A DNA stretch of 64,000 nt from Candidatus Accumulibacter sp. ACC003 (lineage in GTDB: Bacteria; Pseudomonadota; Gammaproteobacteria; Burkholderiales; Rhodocyclaceae). Below, piece by piece: positions 7,986-16,725 of this stretch. The notes beneath the pieces were generated by a model. The model searched no databases. It was not told where the DNA came from and saw nothing but the letters and a program-made list of their open reading frames with translations. Every line of letters starts with the position of its first letter. Positions within the stretch are counted from its first letter, which is position 1. Location of the stretch: contig NZ_CAJQTX010000009.1 of NCBI RefSeq assembly GCF_907163085.1, positions 186,001 through 250,000 on the forward strand, read 5' to 3'. Made by a program: the position numbers and the translations under genes.

Positions 7986-8402
7986 ATGAAAGTGATGATT
8001 CGGCTGTTCGCTCTTCTTGCCGCACTCGCCCTGGTCATTCCCGGCAGCCACGCGCAAACACTTGTCGGCGCGCAGGCGCAGAGGTCCCCGCAGGCCGACG
8101 CCTTTCTGGCCTACGAGAAAGCATTGCTGGCCGGCGGCCTCGACGCTGCGCGTCCGTACATGACCCCGGCCAAGGTGGACGACTTGCAGGGCATGGCGAA
8201 GGCCTTCGGCGACGACGGTTTCAAGCAGTTTCTCGACAGGATGCGCAGCGGTGCGCAGGGTGAAGCGCGTCGCAAGCAGATCGAGAAAGTCGAGGTCAGC
8301 GGCGACTACGCGGTGCTGGAGGCGCGCGACGATCCGCACACCGTCACCGTCCAGCATCTGGCCAAGACGGCCGACGGCTGGAAGGTCAGCGTTCGGCGCT
8401 GA
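7986..8402 (+). CDS. Secreted small protein, 138 aa, unknown function
   Basis: ATG at 7986 follows GGGAGA (7975-7980). An N-terminal signal peptide is clear (Met-Lys, hydrophobic core LFALLAALALVI, cleavage near SHA-QT). The mature part of about 115 residues has an alpha plus beta pattern and ends in short strands (HTVTVQHLAKTADGWKVSV) reminiscent of NTF2/DUF4878-like periplasmic domains. No catalytic motif is seen. The reading frame is open further upstream, but the signal peptide fixes this start. Confidence 0.75.
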   Translation: MKVMIRLFALLAALALVIPGSHAQTLVGAQAQRSPQADAFLAYEKALLAGGLDAARPYMTPAKVDDLQGMAKAFGDDGFKQFLDRMRSGAQGEARRKQIEKVEVSGDYAVLEARDDPHTVTVQHLAKTADGWKVSVRR

Positions 8403-9040
8403 AGTAGCGAGAGCAGCCACGGGAACAAGACGATCGGATAGGCGATGGCGTTAACCCCGTCGCCCTCTCACACCAGCATGGCTGCGATCCCGCAGACGGC
8501 GGCTCATTGAACCTGCAGGAAGCGTCGCTGAGTGGCCAGCGGCCAAGCCAAGCGCAATTCCTTAAGAAGCGTTTGGAATAGGCGGCGGTCATTACGGCTT
8601 GCACCGACGCTCCCACCAAGGGCCAGGTTCCTTGCTTGCCGCCTGCCCTGCGCGCCTCCCGCCTGATCCATCCGCCTACTGACCCGTGACCCCATCCGCC
8701 TGCGCGCCACGGCATGGGACGCGCAGCAGATCGCGGCTACGGGCCCGGCAGCGGGCGTTTGCGGGCGTCGCCGCGGCGCCGATGGCCGGCTTGCTGGACT
8801 CCATGAGTTCATGTTCTACTGGCGCTCGGACCGATCCGCAGTACTGCGCTACCCCGGTCCATGCCGACGACGCGAACGAACAAGACCGCGCAAACCGTGC
8901 TCCCCCTGGGGCCGTCTGCGGACCACGGTGCTGTCGGGCAACTCGCTTTCGTCACGGCATTCTTGATCACAATTTCTCGGGCGCAGTCCTTGACTGCCGA
9001 CCGCTTTATTCTGCGTGACCACCTTTTGGAAGAATACACT
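8403..9040. other. 638-bp intergenic stretch without a supported gene
   Basis: Short open frames on both strands lack ribosome-binding sites and recognisable homology. The upstream extension of the next gene's frame (from 8861) is judged non-coding because a good GTG start with GGAAGA lies at 9041. Confidence 0.5.
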
Positions 9041-12000
9041 GTGAATTTCACTTCAAATACCGCTGTTACCCCCTTATCTGTCAATACCGCGGAGTTGAAT
9101 GCCGCGATCAATCTGCGACTTGCTCTTCTCGAATTACCGCTCGCTGCCGGGGCTGATGGGGCGTCGATTACGGAGCTCGTGTCACCCATTCTGGCTCGCC
9201 AGCGGGAATTGAGCCGCCGACTTTCCGACAAACTTTGCCCTGTGGACACGCGCATTCAGAATTTTCTGAAAGATTATCTGGCGGATGTTGGTCGGGCACC
9301 TCGCTTGCCGGGTAAAACGCTCGTGCTCGACCAATCCGGCCTGGCGCGCGGCGTTTCGCTGCCGGCCAATGGTGACCTTTTCAAATCGCCGCTGCTCAGC
9401 AGCTATCGTCTGCGCAATGGCGTTCTCCACAATCCCGCCAGCGATCGACGCACCACAGCGGGGGTTTTTCACATCGCCGAGGGCGGCTTGCCGATTCCCG
9501 ACGACAAGCTGGCCGTGCCGAAGCTGGCTTTTTCCAAGTTGCTGGCCCTGGCACTTAATCCTCCGCCCGAGTCAATGCAGCTACCGTTCACGGCGGCTGA
9601 GAGCGCCCCCGCCAGGTGCTTCGTTTCGCTGCTCCTGCGGCCCCTGGTGGTGCCTGCCGTCCCAGGTTTTACAACCGAGAAGCGGATGGAAACCCGCTTT
9701 TTCGTTCCCGGGGCTCTGGTCGCCAATCTCGATTTTGTCGAAAGTATTTTTGGCAACGCCGGCGACCCCTATTTGCCCGAGAATGATTCCTCGCTCGACC
9801 CCGATAGCTGGACCGGCCACACCGGTTGCGTGATTCTCGCGCCGCATCTGACGCATGTACCCAAGCACCTCCTCGGTCTCCCACACTGGGATGCGGCGAC
9901 AGCGCTGCAACGGCGTGATGGCATGTGCTACAAGAGTGAAGCCGAGCTGTATAACGGCGGTAGTGCATTCAAGTTGTGCGCGCGCGACGAGCGTGGCGTG
10001 GTGGTGACCATCATCGCAGACAACTATTTCGGTTACTGCAAGAAAGAGGTGAAAACGCAGATCAGCTATTCGGCGAACCTGTTTGGCTCTGCCGAAGAAG
10101 AGCATTCCGGTGGCGCGCTGGTGTTTCCGAGCTATAACGAAGGCCAGGAGTACACCGATCTGACGGCTGGTGATGACTATTCGCTGAAAGAGGTGCTGGC
10201 TCGCGATCCCGAGCGCTTTGCCGTGCAACCGGCAGGGCATGCGCTTGATCGCCTGCAGCCGAAAGTCGTTCTGGTGCCAGCGAAATCCACTTTCAGTTTG
10301 CGATCACAGACCGTCTCGTGGCCAACCGTTGATGGCCATACGTCGTCAATCAAATTGCAGGCCGGCAAGACCTATATGGGCCCCAACGGCTACCGCATGC
10401 AAATGGAGTCATTGAGTGCCGATCATCGTCAGTGGAACCTCGTCGGTACCTCGGCCGAAGTGACGGCCTGCCACAAGCCGGCGACCGTCTCCGGCGGCGG
10501 CAAATCGGAGATATCCAAGGCCATTTCGGACGCCATACTTGTCGGCCATGTTTATGTCGCCGACCTCGAAAAGGACATGGACGCGGTTGCAACCATTCTG
10601 GCGCGTGATTTCTCGGAGCGCTATAGCGATCAGGAAAAGAACGGCGTTGATAACCGCCTCCTACTAAGCAGTGATCGTTCGATTGGTAGCGTTATCAAGC
10701 TGCTGACGCCGTCGATCCGCGATTATAGCCAAGCGTACAACACCTGGCTGAGCGCTATTCCGCAACACGTCAAGGAACTTGTCTTCGTCGTCAAGCGCTT
10801 TCACCGACAGGAATGGGGCGATAGCTGGCGGAGTCATTACTCGGTCGATCTGATCAACGGCCGTCCAGGGAATTCGCTGAAGCTTGACGGCAGCACGCTG
10901 ATCGTCAATACCCTGCGCGTTGGTTTCGAGAAAGATGGCGCCTGGCGCGTTTTTGGCTTGCGTCATGACTTCCACCCTGCCGGCAAAGTACAGACCGAGG
11001 ACGACATCACGGCCAGCGTGGTCGCACCCGCCAGCGCGATTGGCGGCGAGGCGGGGGCGCTGTCACAGAAGTTCGTGCAAAACTGCGAGCGCCGCCTGTT
11101 TCAAAGGCCCGACGACGCCATCCATCGCGGCTATGATCGGCAGGCTGAACTCGACCTGGCGACACCGGGGACCTTTATATCCAACTTCCAGCCGCTTGAC
11201 GGAGCGGACGCGCGCGAGCTGGTTGATGATGCTATCGGATTCAGTGAATTTACAGCACCGATGCAGGAACTGATCGAGGCCGCTGCCAATGCGCCGGAGG
11301 GATCGTCACCCGCCTATTTCGTATCCTCGGCGCATCCGCGTCTGGTCGACGGCAAACCTTCGAAGAACCCGCGCTACCTGCAGCTACGCTCCGATATCGC
11401 GCGCCCGGATGATACGGCAATTGCCAACCTGGCGATGAGTTTGTTCCGCAGGCAGTCAACTGCCGAGCCGCTTATCACGCCGGTGCACGTGGTCGCCGCC
11501 GGTCGCCGCAACAACCCTCCCGAGGACGGCATCCGGGCACTATGCCCCTACAATCCCTTGCACTACATGGAACTGCCCGAGCTCTTTATCGAATTCATCA
11601 GTTCGATGACCGGCAAGTCACCCTCGACAACAGGAGCGGGTTCAGAGGGCGCGTTGACCAAAGGGCCGTTCAATGCATTGCCAGCCATTATCGACCTGAA
11701 CGCTGCCCTGGTGTCTTTCGCACTCACCGGTTACGACGGCTGGGTTTCCTCTGCCGGTTACGTCGGGCCCAATGTGCGCGTCGATCATGACGTCAGTTTG
11801 CTGGTGCCCGAGGTATTCGCACGTATGAGCCCGAGTGAACGCGATGCGAAAAATCTGCTTGCCCGGGGCGCCCTTGAACGCGTTGTCGATTTCGAGCACC
11901 GTGGTCAGCCGGTTCTCGCCAGCCGCCTCGGTTATCGGATGACAGCCCGTTTGGCGAGCACCTACTTTGGCCGGATATTTCTGCATCCGCATGCCGTGTT

Positions 12001-12472
12001 CACCGATGAAATGCTGCGCCCCGAGCTGCAGGACATGGACATCTTTGCCGATGGTGTGGCGAATATCGTCGCGACACACCAGCGAGTTGCCGAAAGTTAT
12101 TTCACCGATGGCACCATTTCTTTGGCCTGCCCGCCCTTGCAGGCCTTGCTGGAAATCATGGCACACGGACAGACAGCGGATGGCCATGGACTGGAGTCAC
12201 CGCAAGTCCGTTCGCTGTTTTCTCGCGAAAGCGTACTCGCCAGTGATTGGTACGCGGCGCGCCTGGATGCCAAGCAAGGCAGTGACGAGAGGCGCTTGAC
12301 GCATGCTGTGGCCTCGCTATACGACTTCCTTGATCGCACCGAGAATACCGAGGTTGCTACTCGCCTGGGGCTTTCGGCGCGACGTGCTCAGACCCAGGGC
12401 GAACGCGTTCGCGTCGGCTCGCCGGAGTATCGTGCCGGCCTGGTCGGGACCATCGGCCGACAACCCTTATAA
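9041..12472 (+). CDS. Candidate PPi-type phosphoenolpyruvate carboxykinase, 1,143 aa
   Basis: A cytosolic protein with no signal peptide or membrane segment. GTG at 9041 follows GGAAGA (9028-9033) by 7 nt. Around residues 327-345 the string YFGYCKKEVKTQISY resembles the Y-x-G-x-x-K-K substrate/metal region of ATP-type PEP carboxykinases, followed by EEEHSGGALVFPSYN (about 352-366). GAGSEGALTKG (about 865-875) could be a phosphate-binding loop. Length fits the PPi-dependent PEPCKs known from Propionibacterium and Entamoeba (about 1,130-1,150 aa), which convert oxaloacetate and PPi to PEP and Pi, or the reverse. The assignment rests on motif memory, not an alignment. An alternative is an uncharacterised conserved family of the same size. 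Confidence 0.5.
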   Translation: MNFTSNTAVTPLSVNTAELNAAINLRLALLELPLAAGADGASITELVSPILARQRELSRRLSDKLCPVDTRIQNFLKDYLADVGRAPRLPGKTLVLDQSGLARGVSLPANGDLFKSPLLSSYRLRNGVLHNPASDRRTTAGVFHIAEGGLPIPDDKLAVPKLAFSKLLALALNPPPESMQLPFTAAESAPARCFVSLLLRPLVVPAVPGFTTEKRMETRFFVPGALVANLDFVESIFGNAGDPYLPENDSSLDPDSWTGHTGCVILAPHLTHVPKHLLGLPHWDAATALQRRDGMCYKSEAELYNGGSAFKLCARDERGVVVTIIADNYFGYCKKEVKTQISYSANLFGSAEEEHSGGALVFPSYNEGQEYTDLTAGDDYSLKEVLARDPERFAVQPAGHALDRLQPKVVLVPAKSTFSLRSQTVSWPTVDGHTSSIKLQAGKTYMGPNGYRMQMESLSADHRQWNLVGTSAEVTACHKPATVSGGGKSEISKAISDAILVGHVYVADLEKDMDAVATILARDFSERYSDQEKNGVDNRLLLSSDRSIGSVIKLLTPSIRDYSQAYNTWLSAIPQHVKELVFVVKRFHRQEWGDSWRSHYSVDLINGRPGNSLKLDGSTLIVNTLRVGFEKDGAWRVFGLRHDFHPAGKVQTEDDITASVVAPASAIGGEAGALSQKFVQNCERRLFQRPDDAIHRGYDRQAELDLATPGTFISNFQPLDGADARELVDDAIGFSEFTAPMQELIEAAANAPEGSSPAYFVSSAHPRLVDGKPSKNPRYLQLRSDIARPDDTAIANLAMSLFRRQSTAEPLITPVHVVAAGRRNNPPEDGIRALCPYNPLHYMELPELFIEFISSMTGKSPSTTGAGSEGALTKGPFNALPAIIDLNAALVSFALTGYDGWVSSAGYVGPNVRVDHDVSLLVPEVFARMSPSERDAKNLLARGALERVVDFEHRGQPVLASRLGYRMTARLASTYFGRIFLHPHAVFTDEMLRPELQDMDIFADGVANIVATHQRVAESYFTDGTISLACPPLQALLEIMAHGQTADGHGLESPQVRSLFSRESVLASDWYAARLDAKQGSDERRLTHAVASLYDFLDRTENTEVATRLGLSARRAQTQGERVRVGSPEYRAGLVGTIGRQPL

Positions 12473-12622
12473 AGGCTGTCCTGATTGGCAACGCACCTCG
12501 CCTCGCCGCCAAATTCCACCGCCATTTGTTGCCGCAAGATTTCTGCGGATCGACGCCGCCACTAACATGCCAAGAAGAGTATCGCCGGAACGTGGGCCGA
12601 GCTCTTTCATCAAAATAAAAAA

Positions 12623-12634
12623 AGGAGTACTCCT
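12623..12634 (+). promoter_or_regulatory. Perfect 12-bp palindrome covering the ribosome-binding site
   Basis: AGGAGTACTCCT is a perfect palindrome and contains the AGGAG ribosome-binding site of the TTG-initiated gene at 12636. It could be an operator or a weak translation control element. It may also be chance. Confidence 0.35.
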
Positions 12635-12635
12635 C

Positions 12636-12998
12636 TTGAGAAATCGAGTTGCTTTCGGCCTGGCAATTTTCGCCACTGCAATTTGTGCGCACGCGACAAA
12701 ACCTGCAACGCAGCCAAAATGGGAGACCTACTCATGCGACTACGAAAATTTCAGCACGAACCTGTCGCTGTCGGGGAGATGCCAGATGCAGGCGACCGAG
12801 ATAAATGGCAACTTTGCCTACATCCTCACCTGGCCCTCAGGCAACAAGGTCACAGTCGAGTACCTGAAATCACAAAGTGGCAACCACACCTGGAAATTGA
12901 ATGGTGAGCCGGCAGCCGCCGTTGAAATCAACAGGGAACATTTGCGCGGCTTCTCCCTCGATCTCAATCAGATAATCGAGTGGCAAGACAAGCCGTAA
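12636..12998 (+). CDS. Secreted small protein, 120 aa, unknown function
   Basis: The TTG at 12636 lies 8 nt after AGGAG (12623-12627) and starts a clean signal peptide (MRNRVAFGLAIFATAICAHA). Starting further upstream would bury the signal. The mature protein is about 100 residues, with two Cys (in SCDYEN and GRCQMQ) that could form a disulfide, and a beta-rich pattern. No family is recognised. It lies between the PEPCK-like gene and the GFA gene on the same strand. Confidence 0.7.
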   Translation: MRNRVAFGLAIFATAICAHATKPATQPKWETYSCDYENFSTNLSLSGRCQMQATEINGNFAYILTWPSGNKVTVEYLKSQSGNHTWKLNGEPAAAVEINREHLRGFSLDLNQIIEWQDKP

Positions 12999-13150
12999 GC
13001 CGGGAGAAGCCTGACGATTCGTTCAGGCCGACCCGGCATCGGGGCATCGGCGACATGTCTGCGCTACGTCCAAAAACACTTGCTTTTGTGGCGGCACCTA
13101 AACACTATTCCTTAAGCGGCACAATTTACTTTCAAGATCGGGAGCCAAAC

Positions 13151-13591
13151 ATGACTGAGCGAAATGGGCACTGCCTCTGCGGAGCTGTTAGTTTTCATCT
13201 TGCAGCTGAGCCAATCACCACCCGTGTTTGTTGGTGCCGGGATTGCCAGCACCTGGCTGCCAACGGTACCGTCAATGCATTGGTGGCAACAGACGCACTC
13301 GAAATCTCGGGTGAGCTAAGTGAATTCACAAGCACCGCAGACAGTGGCAACAAAATCAGCCGACGATTCTGTCCCCGATGTGGTTCGCACCTCTTTGGCA
13401 ATTCGTCTGCGCGCCCGCAGTTCACCGTCATTCGTGCCGGCAATTTCGATGATCCCTCGTCAGTGCGTCCGGTGATGAATACCTGGGCGAGTAGTGCGCC
13501 ACAGTGGGCATGCCTTGATGCAGCCGTCGAACGCCTGGAGAAACAAGCTTCCATAGCACCGCCCCCGGCATCTGCTGCGGCTGCTTCATGA
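13151..13591 (+). CDS. GFA/CENP-V family zinc protein, 146 aa
   Basis: The protein shows the GFA (glutathione-dependent formaldehyde-activating enzyme-like, Mss4-fold) zinc pattern: CLCGAV near the start, CWCRDCQ about 20 residues later and CPRCGSHL about 45 residues after that. These Cys residues bind structural and catalytic zinc in the family; the actual substrate of most members is unknown. ATG at 13151 follows GGGAG (13140-13144). The C terminus carries an Ala/Pro-rich tail of about 15 residues. Confidence 0.85.
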   Translation: MTERNGHCLCGAVSFHLAAEPITTRVCWCRDCQHLAANGTVNALVATDALEISGELSEFTSTADSGNKISRRFCPRCGSHLFGNSSARPQFTVIRAGNFDDPSSVRPVMNTWASSAPQWACLDAAVERLEKQASIAPPPASAAAAS

Positions 13592-13765
13592 ACGCTTGCT
13601 GTTTGTCCGTTCGCTTACTCGAGCTCAACGAACAAGCCCGGACGATTGGCGCGGCGCCGGCCGGGCACCGCCATGAACCCCTGCAGGCACGGCAAAGCAA
13701 CGACCAGGGGCTATCGACCTCGACGAGACAGCCAATCGCCCCCGTGCCGTGCCGGCTGCCGAGGC

Positions 13766-14269
13766 TCAGTAGTCGACTGCCGGCCCCGACCACGCCTCCT
13801 GCCGCGGTCGCGCCCGGGCGATGGCTTGCGCGGCTGAACACCAGCCGTCGCAGCCGTTGCGCCCCGGTCGGCCGCGGAGCAGGTTGAGCAAGCCCTTGCA
13901 GCGGGCGTAGAAGCGGAAGAAGCGCAGGACGAATGCTTTTTGCGCCGCCGTCGGCGGCTGCGCAGAGCACACCAGTTTGTCGTCTACCATGCCGCGATCG
14001 GTTTGCGTCACCGCGCCCCAGGCCTTGACGCGTATGCGCGTACCGACGGGCAGTCGCGGCCCGAGAACCAGGGCATCGAGCAGATCGCCTTCCAGCCCAA
14101 GATAGTTCGGAACCGAGCCGTAGTTGAACGGACATGGAAAAGGCGAAATGAAGTCGATGCGACCGATCGAGCCGCGTTTCAGAAAGCTGCCACGCGGCAC
14201 CTCGATGACCACCTCGAGTTCGGGCGCTTCGGCGGCGGCGTGCACTGATGGGGTGTTGGCATCGCTCAT
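13766..14269 (-). CDS. Soluble inorganic pyrophosphatase-like protein, 167 aa
   Basis: The family I pyrophosphatase pattern is visible: EVVIEVPRGS with a following Lys, FNYGSVPNYLG, EGDLLDALVLG (in place of the usual DGDPVDVLV) and DDKLV. Thus two of the metal-binding Asp of the central motif are kept and the first is Glu. It should hydrolyse PPi to two Pi in the cytosol. The ATG at 14269 is preferred over the TTG one codon upstream because AGGA lies 7 nt before it. The Arg-rich C terminus is unusual. The gene is convergent with the GFA gene. Confidence 0.8.
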   Translation of the reverse strand: MSDANTPSVHAAAEAPELEVVIEVPRGSFLKRGSIGRIDFISPFPCPFNYGSVPNYLGLEGDLLDALVLGPRLPVGTRIRVKAWGAVTQTDRGMVDDKLVCSAQPPTAAQKAFVLRFFRFYARCKGLLNLLRGRPGRNGCDGWCSAAQAIARARPRQEAWSGPAVDY

Positions 14270-14512
14270 CAAGCGATCCTAACCCAGGACGCCGTCAAGG
14301 GGGCGCGCCAGGCAATCGTCGTGCGAAGTGGGCGAATCTTGCGAAACACGTACCAGGTGCGCAGCGTGCAGGCTCCCGAGGTGGCTAGCTTTGGCTGCGT
14401 ACAGCGCGTCGCCTTTGCCATCGGGCATCGCTACAATGCGAGACACTGAAGCTTTCGAGGCGCACCGCGGCACGCTCCTCGGACTCCTGCTCCGCCTTCG
14501 CCGGTCGCACTC

Positions 14513-15847
14513 ATGCATCGTTTCGTATACATCCTGCTGGCGGCATTGACCGCCGCCTGGGTCAGCAGCCAGCCGCTGACCGTACTCTTCACCGCCTCAG
14601 CCGAGCGCCCCTGGGCGTGGTATCTGGCGCTGCTGCACGGCAGCGGCTATCTGTCGGCGACGATGATGTCGGTGACCATGCTCCTGGCGCTGCGCGGGCC
14701 ACGGCTGGAAGCGCTGCTCGGCGGTCTCGACCGGCTGTACCGGGTGCACCGGCAGGTGGCGCTGCTCGCTGTCGGCCTGGCTGCTACCCACTACGCGATC
14801 AAGCTCGGCGCCAAGGAGCTGCGCCGCAGCGGCGTCCTCGAAAAACCCGAAAACGCCAAGAGTCTGTCGCTGCCGCTTTTCGACTCCTGGCACCCGCTGG
14901 CCAAGGACTTCGGCGAATGGGGCCTGTATGTGGTGCTCGCGCTGGTCGCGGTGGCCTTGCTGCAGCGAATTCCCTACCGGCAGTTTGCGCGCCTCCACCG
15001 ACTGATGCCGATCGTCTTCCTGATGGTCGCCGCGCACGCGCTGGTATTCATGCCAAGGGCGTTCTGGGCCGGCGTCGCCGGACCCCTGGCGGTGCTGCTG
15101 ATGACCGGCGGCGCGGTCGCCGCCGTTCTCTCGCTCGCCGGCTGGCTAGGCGCACGCCGCCGCACGCAAGGCGAGATTACCGAAGTCCGCCCGATCGGCC
15201 TGGGCGTCCTCGAAGTGCATGGACGACTGGACAAGGGCTGGAAAGGCCACCACAGCGGCCAGTTCGCGCTGGTCACCTTCGACACCCGCGAGGGCGCGCA
15301 CCCATTTACCATCGCCTCGGCCTGGCTTGGCGACGGCCACGTCAGGTTCGGCATCAAGAGTCTGGGCGACTACACGCGCCGCTTGCCGAGCCGACTGCAG
15401 GTCGGCGACCCGCTGATCGTCGAAGGCCCCTACGGCCGCTTCGACTTCGTCGCCGCGCAGCGACGCCAGATGTGGATCGCCGGCGGCATCGGCCTGACGC
15501 CCTTTGTCGCACGTCTCGAAGCGCTCGCCGCAGAGCGCAGCAGCCAGCCGTCGGTGGCCGCGGCAGACCCGGTAGACCTGTTCTACTGCACGCGCCAGGC
15601 CGATCCCGAGATCGTCGCCCGTCTGGCCGCCGTCGCGGACACCGCCGGCGTTCGCCTGCACGTGCTCGACAGCAGTCGCGGCAAAAGCCTCAGCGTCGAG
15701 CAGCTGATCGCCGACGTACCGGCGTGGGCCGAAGCCAGCGTCTGGTTCTGCGGTCCGACGCGTTTTGGCATCGCCATGCGTGACGGGCTGAGCGCTCACG
15801 GCCTCACCGCGGACGCCTTCCACCAGGAAGCCTTCGAGTTTCGCTGA
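14513..15847 (+). CDS. Ferric-reductase-like flavohaem oxidoreductase, 444 aa
   Basis: The N-terminal half has about six membrane segments with paired His for two b haems (HRQ...THY, 14 apart, and LHRL...AAHAL, 13 apart), as in FRE/NOX-type ferric reductases. The C-terminal half is a ferredoxin-NADP reductase-type module with HPFTIAS (FAD binding) and GGIGLTPF (NAD(P)H binding). It would move electrons from NAD(P)H through FAD and haem across the inner membrane, perhaps to Fe(III) or Cu(II). The metal-efflux locus 400 bp downstream on the same strand makes a role in metal redox plausible but unproven. Confidence 0.85.
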   Translation: MHRFVYILLAALTAAWVSSQPLTVLFTASAERPWAWYLALLHGSGYLSATMMSVTMLLALRGPRLEALLGGLDRLYRVHRQVALLAVGLAATHYAIKLGAKELRRSGVLEKPENAKSLSLPLFDSWHPLAKDFGEWGLYVVLALVAVALLQRIPYRQFARLHRLMPIVFLMVAAHALVFMPRAFWAGVAGPLAVLLMTGGAVAAVLSLAGWLGARRRTQGEITEVRPIGLGVLEVHGRLDKGWKGHHSGQFALVTFDTREGAHPFTIASAWLGDGHVRFGIKSLGDYTRRLPSRLQVGDPLIVEGPYGRFDFVAAQRRQMWIAGGIGLTPFVARLEALAAERSSQPSVAAADPVDLFYCTRQADPEIVARLAAVADTAGVRLHVLDSSRGKSLSVEQLIADVPAWAEASVWFCGPTRFGIAMRDGLSAHGLTADAFHQEAFEFR

Positions 15848-16248
15848 ACCGCCGAAGCGTCAGCGCGGCCGTTCGCCACAGCCAGCTTTCTCCTCCTGAC
15901 CGGCGACCCGATACGCTCGAGCTCGCCAGCGGCACGAGTCTGAGCGACTTGTCAGCGTGTCGCCCTGGCCGCTATATGACGGCCATGCCTGCCGCAAAGA
16001 CGAGCCGAGATGTGCGAAGTCGAGCAAGGGCCGGCGGCGGCGCTGCGTGCCGGGGAATTCTGGCTGGTCTTCGGGGCCTGCCTGGAAAAGCTGCCCGGCA
16101 AGCAGGCACGAGTCGACAACAGCTGCCGCTCGCCAACGATTACACGAATGTAATGCGGGCGTCAGCCTGCTGTGCGAGCACATTCTGCAGAATGCGCCAC
16201 CAGACTTCTCCTGCCCGTTCACCAAACCTCCCGGATCAGAAAGCTGCC
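15848..16248. other. 401-bp intergenic region before the metal-efflux locus
   Basis: No gene with supporting start signals is seen. It probably carries the promoter of the efflux genes, but no clear -35/-10 pair or dyad could be picked out by eye. Confidence 0.4.
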
Positions 16249-16683
16249 ATGAAACCATTTCGACTCCTCCTCGCGCTTGTCGTCGTCGCGGCCGCCCAGG
16301 CGTTCGCCCAGGACGCCCCGCCGCGCGTCGAGGTTTTCAAGAGCGCCTCGTGCAGTTGCTGTGGCGGCTGGGTCGAGCATCTGCGCGACAACGGTTTCGC
16401 GGTCAGCACCCACGACATCGAAGACGTGTCGGCCAAGCGCGCGAAGCTCGGCATGCCCGAGAAATTTGGCTCGTGCCATACGGCGACGGTCAAGGGCTAC
16501 GTCATCGAGGGTCACGTGCCGGCCGCCGATATCAAGCGCTTGCTCAAGGAGAAGCCGCAGGCCCTCGGGCTCGCGGTGCCCGGGATGCCGGCCAGCTCGC
16601 CCGGGATGGGCGGCAGCCCGGTGCCCTACGACAGCTTGCTGGTCGACAGCAAGGGTTCGAGCCGCGTTTTTGCCAAGCATTGA
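16249..16683 (+). CDS. DUF411 periplasmic metal-binding protein, 144 aa
   Basis: A signal peptide (MKPFRLLLALVVVAAAQAFA) precedes a DUF411 domain with the motif SASCSCCGGWVEHL near residue 35, FGSCHTATV near 82 and IEGHVPA. DUF411 proteins occur with copper and other metal efflux systems and are taken to bind metal through these Cys. A Gly/Met-rich segment precedes the conserved C terminus. This is the first gene of the efflux locus; the TolC-family gene starts 43 bp later. Confidence 0.85.
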   Translation: MKPFRLLLALVVVAAAQAFAQDAPPRVEVFKSASCSCCGGWVEHLRDNGFAVSTHDIEDVSAKRAKLGMPEKFGSCHTATVKGYVIEGHVPAADIKRLLKEKPQALGLAVPGMPASSPGMGGSPVPYDSLLVDSKGSSRVFAKH

Positions 16684-16725
16684 AGGGCAGCAGTCGATGA
16701 ATAGCCGCACTTTCCGAGCGCTGCC

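Noticed and set aside
8861-9040. N-terminal extension of the PEPCK-like gene to 8861
   Set aside because: The GTG at 9041 has a good ribosome-binding site and gives a length that fits the family.
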